DNA of 64,000 bases, from NCBI RefSeq assembly GCF_025144995.1, contig NZ_CP102250.1, positions 620,001-684,000 on the forward strand. Reading direction: 5' to 3'. This document shows positions 53,095 through 60,050 of this stretch, one piece after another. Made by a program: the position numbers and the translations under genes. This stretch comes from Alistipes indistinctus YIT 12060. Its GTDB lineage: Bacteria > Bacteroidota > Bacteroidia > Bacteroidales > Rikenellaceae. Under the pieces are notes generated by a model that made no database searches, was not told the origin of the DNA, and worked only from the letters and a program-made list of their open reading frames with translations. Positions within the stretch are counted from its first letter, which is position 1. Each line of letters begins with the position of its first letter.

Positions 53095-53368
53095 GAAAAA
53101 AGTGACCGGAATCATTGCTGTCGCGGCGATCGTAGTGATTATCCTGATTGCGGCCGGAGCAAAAAAACAATCGCCCGCACCCGAGGAGCTTACCGGCGAA
53201 GACCGGACCGAAGAGGCGGCTAATTCCGGCAATGGGGCGGTCGATACCGGTATGCGACCCGAAACCGGCACCCAGGCAGAATCAAATGTTTCTACCGCAC
53301 CAGAGACTTCAGTAGATACTTCGGCCTCGTTCGGGACTTCGCCTGCTGAGACCTCCGGAAACCAATAA
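53087..53368 (+). CDS. Small single-helix membrane protein with acidic low-complexity tail
   Basis: A 93-aa protein I do not recognise. The basic start (NKKKVTG) is followed by one hydrophobic helix (about 8-25, IIAVAAIVVIILIAAGA) and then a tail rich in Glu, Thr, Ser, Ala and Gly with almost no hydrophobic residues, probably extracytoplasmic and disordered. Its ATG overlaps the protease stop by eight bases, suggesting translational coupling and a functional tie, for example as protease substrate or membrane partner. The reading frame is distinct from the protease and ends at TAA 53366-53368. A lack of homologues in my memory keeps confidence moderate. Confidence 0.6.
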   Translation: MNKKKVTGIIAVAAIVVIILIAAGAKKQSPAPEELTGEDRTEEAANSGNGAVDTGMRPETGTQAESNVSTAPETSVDTSASFGTSPAETSGNQ

Positions 53369-53549
53369 ACAGGGGGAAACGCCCGACTCTCCTCCATCCT
53401 GCTCGATTCCTGCGATTTCCGGATAATACTTCTCCGGTAACCTCCGGTTACAAACACCGGGATATGTCGGGAAAACCGAAGTCGTCAATAACGGATTGAG
53501 GTATTTCCCGGTTTGCCTGCGGTCTGACTGAACCGGCCCATAAACCGCA

Positions 53550-54077
53550 CTACAGTCCGTAAAGCAAATATCCGACGACACCGGAAAGGCAGATTACCAA
53601 AATCGGGTTCATTTTTTTGACCGAAGCGAAAAAAGCTGCGGCTAAGATGAGCCAACTATACACGTCGATAAACGTATCGGGGGTCAGCAACAGCAATGTC
53701 GCGGCCAGGATCATCGCCACCACCATCGGCAGCATGCCGTACATCGCATCGCGCACATAACGGTTGTTATGCAGTACCATATAGAATTTGGTGATCAGCA
53801 GCATGATCGTAAGCGAAGGCAGGCTGACTGCAAAAGTTGCCAGCAACGAACCCCAGATATTCCCCGTGACCGTATAGCCGACATAAGTAGCGCTGTTGAT
53901 CGCAATGGGCCCCGGCGTCATCTGCGAAATAGCAATGATGTCGGTCAGTTCACTGTTGGTCAGCCAATGATGTCGCACCACAATTTCGTTCTGGATCAGC
54001 GCAAGCATCGCATAACCGCCGCCGAAGCCGAAAAACCCGATTTTCAGGTACGAATATAACAGTTGCAGGTAAACCAT
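53550..54077 (-). CDS. Short-chain chromate-ion-transporter (CHR) protein, second of pair
   Basis: A 175-aa half-size CHR membrane protein with about six helices. The family motif GFGGGYAMLALIQNEIV is at residues 14-30, and SQMTPGPIAINSATYVGY at about 51-68. It lies 20 bases after its paired half and is the last gene of the long operon with the Ehr-like complex. Short CHR proteins occur in pairs; in Bacillus, two single-domain proteins are both needed for chromate resistance. Transport of chromate here is not proven; sulfate or another anion is possible, since function is assigned from the family only. Confidence 0.87.
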   Translation of the reverse strand: MVYLQLLYSYLKIGFFGFGGGYAMLALIQNEIVVRHHWLTNSELTDIIAISQMTPGPIAINSATYVGYTVTGNIWGSLLATFAVSLPSLTIMLLITKFYMVLHNNRYVRDAMYGMLPMVVAMILAATLLLLTPDTFIDVYSWLILAAAFFASVKKMNPILVICLSGVVGYLLYGL

Positions 54078-54097
54078 AATCAGTTCGGTTTGTGGGA

Positions 54098-54736
54098 TTA
54101 TTGTCGACGTTCGTTAGCATCACCGGATACATCGGATACTTCGCCGGCCGTATCGTCACGATCGGTAATGCGCTTCTGAGCCGGGCTATCCTTCACATTA
54201 CGCAAACTGCGGCGCAGCTTCAACCAACCGAACGCGATGCCGCCCGTAGCCCCGACGATAATCATATAAACGGGTGAAACGGCAAAATACCACACGACGA
54301 AGGCCGCGAGAACCGCGAGAATCCCCCGCGTCCAACCCAATCCCTTCGAGAAACCGAACACCGGCGCAAGCATCAACGCGACGACAGCCGGACGGATTCC
54401 TTTGAATACCGCTTCGACGACACGGTTCTCGCGAATCGAATTGAAAAATATCGCAATCACCAGTATAATCAGGAAAGCGGGCAGGATAATTCCCATCACG
54501 GCGGCGAGCATCCCCCGGTAGCCATGCACCTTGTACCCGACAAATACGGCGGTATTGAGTGCGATCGGTCCGGGAGCCGACTGCGCCAGCGTGAGCAGTT
54601 CCAAAAACTCGTCCTCCTTGACCCACCCTTTGTCGATCACTTCGCGCTGTACCAACGGGATCATCGCATAGCCGCCACCGAAGGTGAAAATGCCGATTTT
54701 CAGGAACGACAAGAAAAACGATAACGATTCGGGCAT
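54098..54736 (-). CDS. Short-chain chromate-ion-transporter (CHR) protein, first of pair
   Basis: A 212-aa half-size CHR protein. FTFGGGYAMIPLVQREVI (about residues 17-34) and AQSAPGPIALNTAVFVGYKV (52-71) mirror the second copy. A charged cytoplasmic tail of about 35 residues (RRSLRNVKDS to ANERRQ) is extra. The ATG at 54736 is only four bases after the hyfI stop, so the long frame upstream to 54898 is rejected. This arrangement makes the CHR pair the distal part of the Ehr-like operon. Confidence 0.87.
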   Translation of the reverse strand: MPESLSFFLSFLKIGIFTFGGGYAMIPLVQREVIDKGWVKEDEFLELLTLAQSAPGPIALNTAVFVGYKVHGYRGMLAAVMGIILPAFLIILVIAIFFNSIRENRVVEAVFKGIRPAVVALMLAPVFGFSKGLGWTRGILAVLAAFVVWYFAVSPVYMIIVGATGGIAFGWLKLRRSLRNVKDSPAQKRITDRDDTAGEVSDVSGDANERRQ

Positions 54737-54740
54737 ATCT

Positions 54741-55508
54741 TCAACTGTTAGGGAAACGTCCCAGCAGGGACATGATTCCGTGGATAAACGTGAGCGGATG
54801 CACCGGGTTTCCGGGTACGTACAGATCGGGCGTAAACCGTCCGAGGAAGCTGCGGTCGAGCGCCGGAGTACCGGCGAACACGCCCCCGGAAACAGCATCC
54901 GTTCCGGCCAGGATCAGCAATTTGGGCGACGCTACGGCATTATAAGCCAACTCCAGCGGCACGGCCATATTTTCGGTGATCGGTCCCGTAATCACGATGC
55001 CGTCGGCATGGCGCGGCGAAGCGGTGAACTCGACACCGTAACGGGCAAAATCGAAATTGACGTTCATCGTCGCGTTCAGCTCCATTTCGGTCGAGTTGTC
55101 CCCGCCGGCAGAGACCTCGCGCAACCGCAGCGAACGGCCGAAATGACGGCGGATCTCCCCTCTTACCCGGTTTTCGTCGAGGGTAATCCTCTGCGGCGAG
55201 CCCTCCCGAACGGACAACCTGTCCAGATCGTTGGTAGCCAAACGGTAATCGGAGGTAAAGCGAATCGCCCGGGGAAAACGCTTCGCACATTCGTTGCAAA
55301 AAATGCAACGGTCGAGCCGGATCGTGAACGGCGATGCGACAATCGCACCGGAAGGACACATGGCCTCGAGTTCAGCGGACTCCTCTTCGGACATCCCTCC
55401 GGAAATCACCGGGCGTCCCCGGAACGTATCGGGAAGTTCCACTGTCCTCAGGTCGGGAATAGCCTGCCGCCCGTGGCTGCGCAACACACGTATTTTGGAA
55501 AGCACCAT
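54741..55508 (-). CDS. Ehr-like complex small subunit: ferredoxin + NuoB/HycG domain lacking cluster N2 ligands
   Basis: A 255-aa fusion of a ferredoxin-like N terminus and a NuoB/HyfI-type C terminus. The N-terminal motif CIFCNEC gives C68, C71 and C74; the fourth Cys of a CxxCxxCxxxCP site is Phe (F78), but C51 (MCPSGAI) may complete one [4Fe-4S] cluster. The NuoB-like part aligns well (SPRHADGIVITGPITEN, VSGGVF, DLYVPGNPV). All proximal-cluster cysteines are gone: SCNGCD-type is SAGGDN (133-138), GDC is GTD (202-204) and PGCP is PGNP (232-235). Cluster N2 is therefore probably absent. It follows hyfG by 40 bases. Confidence 0.88.
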   Translation of the reverse strand: MVLSKIRVLRSHGRQAIPDLRTVELPDTFRGRPVISGGMSEEESAELEAMCPSGAIVASPFTIRLDRCIFCNECAKRFPRAIRFTSDYRLATNDLDRLSVREGSPQRITLDENRVRGEIRRHFGRSLRLREVSAGGDNSTEMELNATMNVNFDFARYGVEFTASPRHADGIVITGPITENMAVPLELAYNAVASPKLLILAGTDAVSGGVFAGTPALDRSFLGRFTPDLYVPGNPVHPLTFIHGIMSLLGRFPNS

Positions 55509-55548
55509 AATTACTCTGTTTTAACACCCCTGCATTCTGCTACGGTCC

Positions 55549-57084
55549 TTACAAGTCATGGCCGCAATAGGAAAGGTTGAAACTTTTGTTGCAGATCGGA
55601 AAGTCGGAAATGCCGGCACCGCGTACCGAAAGTGCCAGCGCCGTCCAGTTGTGCAACGACGGGTCGCATATCTTGTACTGCCGGAACTGCCCGTCGCTGC
55701 CGGTAATCCCGACATGGCACACTTCGCCGCGCCACCCTTCGACCAACGAAAAAGCAAGCGCATCGCTCTCCAGCGCCATCCGGTAATCGGGCAAGCTTGC
55801 AACGCGCATCCCGCAATCGAGCGTATCGAGCAGTGTCCGCACATACCCGGCCGATTGCGCCACTTCGCGCATCCGAACCCTCAGCCGTGCATATACATCG
55901 CCGGAATTCTCCGCCACAGGATCGTGCGCAATCAATTTGCCGTACGCACCACGGGGATGGGTCTGCCGGATATCCCGTACCAAACCGGAAGCCCGGGCCG
56001 CCATGCCGACAGCCCCGATACGCAATGCCTGCGTGCGGGTAACCACGCCGCAATCCTCAAAACGGGCCAGAACCGACGAGGTTCCTTCCAAACTGTGCAC
56101 GACCTCGGCATAGCGCGTTTCCACCTCATTCAGGTTTTTCAAGACCAACATCTTGAGATCGTCCGTCAGCGGATAATGGGTTCCGCCGAAACGGATCAAT
56201 CCTTTTGCAAAACGGTTTCCGCACCAACGCTGTGTCGTATTAATCACAATTGTGCGCAGGGCCTCGCAGGCCACCTGCCCCAACTGGTAACCGATATCCA
56301 TGCACAGCGCCCCCGTATCGGCCAGATGCATCGCAATACGCTCCATCTCCAGGGCTACGGTGCGTTCTATGCCCAGATCGTTCGCGGCCGGATCGAATTC
56401 CAATCCGGGTTCGCCGAGTCCTTCGGCAACCTCAGCATAGGCGAGAGCGTGGGCCACGACGCTGTCTCCCGCAATACTTTCGGACAGGACGGATTGCCGC
56501 AACCGATTCGGCGTCCCGCAAATCAGGCGTTCGATCCCCCGGTGCTGGAATCCCAGTACGATTTCGAGATGAATGACCTGCTCCCCGTTGCAAATAAAGC
56601 GGAAACAACCCGGTTCGATAATCCCCGCATGGATCGGCCCAACGTTGACCTCATGCAGGGCCTGCCCGCGAATGGCGTAAAAAGGATAGTTGTTCAGCGT
56701 CCGGCTACGGTCGGCACGGTCGTGTGCAAAACGCAACGGTTTGTTCCACGGATGGTCGGCGAAACAGATTCCATATTGCTCGGTCAACTCGCGTTCGAAC
56801 GGGTGTGCAGCCGGATATAGTGCGGTCAGCGACGGCAGCGGTGACGTATCGTTCGGATCAAGCCGGCTCGAAGCGATCAAAATTTTGCCGGACGCATCGT
56901 CCAGCACCAGACAAAAGAGCCGCAAACCTTCCTCGGAAGGCATCCCGAAATAGGCGGCGAGGTGGCACGGCTCGTTACGCAGGTAGCCGTGCATCCCCCG
57001 GAGAAATTCGGGATACGGGAAACAGGGAATCGCATCGAGTTTCACACTCCCCTGCCGGTTGGATGTCATGAACCACTTTTTCAT
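55549..57084 (-). CDS. Ehr-like complex large subunit (HycE/NuoCD-like) lacking [NiFe] ligands
   Basis: A 511-aa fused protein with a NuoC-like N-terminal domain (about 20-130, PAAHPFERELTEQYGI) and a NuoD/HycE-like large domain. The large domain starts NVGPIHAGIIEPGCFRF and includes EIVLGFQHRGIERL. Where [NiFe] hydrogenases have RxCGxCxxxH, this protein reads SIAGDSVVAH (203-212), keeping only the His. Where they have DPCxxC, it reads DPSLHNW (474-480). All four metal-ligand cysteines are missing, so it is not a hydrogenase. It starts immediately after the hyfF stop, so translation is coupled. Function in Ehr complexes is unknown. Confidence 0.9.
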   Translation of the reverse strand: MKKWFMTSNRQGSVKLDAIPCFPYPEFLRGMHGYLRNEPCHLAAYFGMPSEEGLRLFCLVLDDASGKILIASSRLDPNDTSPLPSLTALYPAAHPFERELTEQYGICFADHPWNKPLRFAHDRADRSRTLNNYPFYAIRGQALHEVNVGPIHAGIIEPGCFRFICNGEQVIHLEIVLGFQHRGIERLICGTPNRLRQSVLSESIAGDSVVAHALAYAEVAEGLGEPGLEFDPAANDLGIERTVALEMERIAMHLADTGALCMDIGYQLGQVACEALRTIVINTTQRWCGNRFAKGLIRFGGTHYPLTDDLKMLVLKNLNEVETRYAEVVHSLEGTSSVLARFEDCGVVTRTQALRIGAVGMAARASGLVRDIRQTHPRGAYGKLIAHDPVAENSGDVYARLRVRMREVAQSAGYVRTLLDTLDCGMRVASLPDYRMALESDALAFSLVEGWRGEVCHVGITGSDGQFRQYKICDPSLHNWTALALSVRGAGISDFPICNKSFNLSYCGHDL

Positions 57085-58491
57085 CTAAAAGGCGATAACG
57101 GCATTGATAAATTTGATCAGGAACGGTGGCTGCACGATGCCCAGCACCGAAGCCCCGGCGATCAGCAACAGGCCGCACCAGGTCAACCCCAGGTGGATAC
57201 GCAGGGAAGGCATCGGCAGCGGGTTTCCCACCGGTTTGTAGCACAATTTCAGAATGCGCGAACAAAAACTGAACATGACAAAGCAAAGCAACAGCGCCAG
57301 CAGAACCAGCAACCACCACCGCCCCGATTCGATGACCTGGCGCAGAATCATCATTTCGGAAACGAACAGCACCGAAGGCGGAAAAGCCAGCAGAGACATG
57401 CCGCCGAGCAACAGGGCTACGGCTCCGGTACGGTTCACGCCGATATATCCGCCAATGCGGTTCATCCGGTAAGTGCCGTAAACTTTCCCGACTTGCGCCA
57501 TTTGTACGAACATCCCCGACTTGATCAGTGCATGGGCGATCACCTGCAACAGTGCCGCGAAAATCCCGATCCCCCCCACGCCGAGCCCGACTACGGAGAG
57601 GCCCATGCACTCGACCGTCGAATAGGCGAGGAAACGCTTGTAGTTGTTCGTACGGCGCAGGTATACCCCCGCAATCAGCAACGAAATCAGCCCCGCAAGG
57701 ATCAACACATGCGAAAACCACTCGTAAACGGGCGAGGCGGCCGCCACGCGGTAGACGCGGAAAAACGAAACGAAACCGGCATTGACCAGCACCGTCGAGA
57801 TGACGGCCGAAGCCGGTGCGGGTGCGGCAAAATTGGCATCGACGCCGATCGTATAGAGCGGAAAAACCTCCATCTTGCAACTGTATCCCACCAGGATAAA
57901 CAGGAAGGCTATCTTCAGGTAGAGCGGATTGCCCGAGGCTACCGTCCGTGCCAGGTTCGCATACGACAGTTCGCCGCCCGCGGTAACGGTGCTCAGCAGC
58001 AGGATACCCAGGTAAGCCACGGCGATCCCGAGCGAACAGATGAATATATATTTCCACGTAGCCTCCAAACTCCGCGTATTGCGGCGGTGGTAAACCAGCC
58101 CGGCCGTACAGAGTGTGGTGGCCTCGAGAAAAATCCAGGTCACGGCGATGTTATTGGCGAAATAGACGCCCGTGGCCGACACGCAAAGCAGCATCAGCGA
58201 AATGTTGTAAAGCTTGAACTGGCGCAACGTCTCGCGGTCGAGGTAGAAATTGCTCTGCACGAAAGCCACCGCCGAAATCACGGTCATCAGCACGAAAAAG
58301 ATCGCGCCGAGCAGGTCGAACGTAAAAAACTGCGACTCGACCTCCCCGATACGGAACGGAATGACTGCAACGGCGAACCCGGCCTGCACCAGGTAATAGA
58401 ATGCGGCAAAAATGCGTACAGTGCGATGCTGTGCGGCCAATGCGACAAAACCGACAATAGCCAACGAGATGAGCAGGAAAATAAACATCAT
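57085..58491 (-). CDS. Ehr-like complex HyfF/NuoN-like ion-channel subunit
   Basis: A 468-aa antiporter-like membrane subunit with about 14 helices. The helix-5 Glu is in WIFLEATTL (about residue 120), and the central channel Lys is in GYSCKMEVFPLYTIGVDANFAAPAPASAVIS (about residues 200-230), the NuoL/M/N signature. Ion-translocating residues are thus preserved although the redox subunits lack their metal sites. It is preceded by hyfE, with a four-base gap, and followed directly by hyfG (TAG-ATG junction, no gap). Confidence 0.9.
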   Translation of the reverse strand: MMFIFLLISLAIVGFVALAAQHRTVRIFAAFYYLVQAGFAVAVIPFRIGEVESQFFTFDLLGAIFFVLMTVISAVAFVQSNFYLDRETLRQFKLYNISLMLLCVSATGVYFANNIAVTWIFLEATTLCTAGLVYHRRNTRSLEATWKYIFICSLGIAVAYLGILLLSTVTAGGELSYANLARTVASGNPLYLKIAFLFILVGYSCKMEVFPLYTIGVDANFAAPAPASAVISTVLVNAGFVSFFRVYRVAAASPVYEWFSHVLILAGLISLLIAGVYLRRTNNYKRFLAYSTVECMGLSVVGLGVGGIGIFAALLQVIAHALIKSGMFVQMAQVGKVYGTYRMNRIGGYIGVNRTGAVALLLGGMSLLAFPPSVLFVSEMMILRQVIESGRWWLLVLLALLLCFVMFSFCSRILKLCYKPVGNPLPMPSLRIHLGLTWCGLLLIAGASVLGIVQPPFLIKFINAVIAF

Positions 58492-58495
58492 GGCA

Positions 58496-59125
58496 TCAGT
58501 CCTTGAGCGAGGTTAGCGAATCGGAGTTGAAATCGTGCAGGCGTCGGCCGATCTTACCGGCAAACAGGCCGAGCATCAGCACGCTCATCAGGATATCGAG
58601 CAGGATCGCGATATTGATCAGGTAGGGCATTTCGACACCGATGGCCATAGAGAAGAGGAACACGCCATTCTCGATAACCAAAAAGCCGACCAGATGCGAG
58701 AAGATACGTTTGTGATTCACGATCAACAGCATCCCGCTGAGCAGCGCATAGAGTGCCACGCCGAAGAACACCCGGTCGATCTGCGTATCGGCCAGATAAT
58801 AGGTGACGACGATGCTGCACAGCAGCGCGGCGAGCGACAACAACAACTGGTTGAAGGTCGCGACCGAAGCCGCATGCACACGGTCGATACCCGTCCGGCG
58901 GATAATGTTATAAAGCAATACCGGAACAATAATCGCTTTAAAAACCAACGTTTCAGCTACGATAAAGACCAACTCCGGCCAGTCGATCGACCGAAGGCTC
59001 CACAACGCCACGGCCAACAACAACCAGCCCTGCAATCCCACCAACGAAGCATAATGGCGGAACCGCTCGACGATCGAGAGGTACAGCAGCGTCACGACAT
59101 ACAATATAATCAGTGCAAGCAACAT
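58496..59125 (-). CDS. Ehr-like complex HyfE/NuoK-like membrane subunit
   Basis: A 209-aa membrane protein with about six helices. The HyfE-type region VIENGVFLFSMAIGVEMPYL (about 155-175) contains the conserved Glu of the NuoK family in the proton path. An N-terminal pair of helices, including ETLVFKAIIVPVLLYNIIRRTG, matches the extension typical of HyfE compared with 100-aa NuoK. A basic C-terminal tail follows. It lies six bases after hyfC and four bases before hyfF, fully within the operon. Confidence 0.88.
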   Translation of the reverse strand: MLLALIILYVVTLLYLSIVERFRHYASLVGLQGWLLLAVALWSLRSIDWPELVFIVAETLVFKAIIVPVLLYNIIRRTGIDRVHAASVATFNQLLLSLAALLCSIVVTYYLADTQIDRVFFGVALYALLSGMLLIVNHKRIFSHLVGFLVIENGVFLFSMAIGVEMPYLINIAILLDILMSVLMLGLFAGKIGRRLHDFNSDSLTSLKD

Positions 59126-59131
59126 AATCTC

Positions 59132-60034
59132 CTATCCGATCCGGATTTGGTTCAACAACAGGAAGGCGATGACGAAAGCCACCAGCGCAACCGCGAGGAT
59201 CGTCACGATGTACGTGCTGTTGCGCGCCATGCGGCTGCGGGCCAAAAACGACTCGACGATACCGATCGCCAGCCCGGCCGCGAGACCCAACAGGAGTACT
59301 ACAATCGTGTCCCAATACAGTACCGAAGCGAATGCCGAAGCGGCCAGTACGGCCAATAGCCCGGCCTTGATCCAACCGGCAAGGGTAATCAACGCTAGAT
59401 CGAATCCACTATAATCCAACACCATCGCTTCATGAATCATCGTCAGTTCGAGGTGCGTACGGGGATCGTCCACCGGAATCCGCCCGGCTTCGACCAGCAT
59501 AATCTTGAACAGCGCATACATCACCAATACCATCACGACGACCATTTCGGGCGTACCGCTCCCCACTCCGGCAAAAACCTGGGAAAAACTGAGGCTGTCC
59601 GACACCAGTGCGAGCGTTCCGGCCACCAGGAAAAGCGCCGGCTCCAACAAGGCGCCGTAAAGCGCCTCGCGGCTGGCCCCCATCCCATCGATGCTGCTTC
59701 CTGTCTCCATGGCGGCGAGGATCAGCATTACGCGCCCCAGCGCCAGCAAATAGCAAAACAGGACGATGTCTCCATTGAACGCGAGTACGGCGGAAAAATC
59801 GCCGACCGGTACCAACAGCATGGCCGCCACGGTCGAAGCCAGATAGACCACCGGGGCGAGCCGGAACACGAACCCCGTCGCCGGACTGTAAACAGGCGCC
59901 TTGCACAACAACGCCCCCAACCGACTGATATGCTGATAGAAAGGAGCCCCCTTACGGCCGGCCAACAAGGCCCTTGTCCGGACGATCATTCCGGGCAGCA
60001 TCAGTGCAACGAACAGGTTCAATACTACACTCAT
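59132..60034 (-). CDS. Ehr-like complex HyfC/NuoH-like membrane subunit
   Basis: A 300-aa membrane subunit with about eight helices. The HyfC/NuoH loop GRIPVDDPRTHLELTMIHEAMVLDYSG (about 195-222), with its acidic cluster, sits at the interface with the redox arm. This is the subunit that in complex I forms the quinone cavity, and in hydrogenases the link to the NiFe module. GLAAGLAIGIVESFLARSRMARNSTY ends the core. A GGAG sits just before the next gene's ATG. It follows hyfB by 16 bases. Confidence 0.9.
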   Translation of the reverse strand: MSVVLNLFVALMLPGMIVRTRALLAGRKGAPFYQHISRLGALLCKAPVYSPATGFVFRLAPVVYLASTVAAMLLVPVGDFSAVLAFNGDIVLFCYLLALGRVMLILAAMETGSSIDGMGASREALYGALLEPALFLVAGTLALVSDSLSFSQVFAGVGSGTPEMVVVMVLVMYALFKIMLVEAGRIPVDDPRTHLELTMIHEAMVLDYSGFDLALITLAGWIKAGLLAVLAASAFASVLYWDTIVVLLLGLAAGLAIGIVESFLARSRMARNSTYIVTILAVALVAFVIAFLLLNQIRIG

Positions 60035-60050
60035 CGTATAAATCGGTATC

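Noticed and set aside
53437-53451. GTAACC/GGTTAC hairpin after the small membrane protein gene
   Set aside because: Only six base pairs and no T run; too weak to call a terminator.
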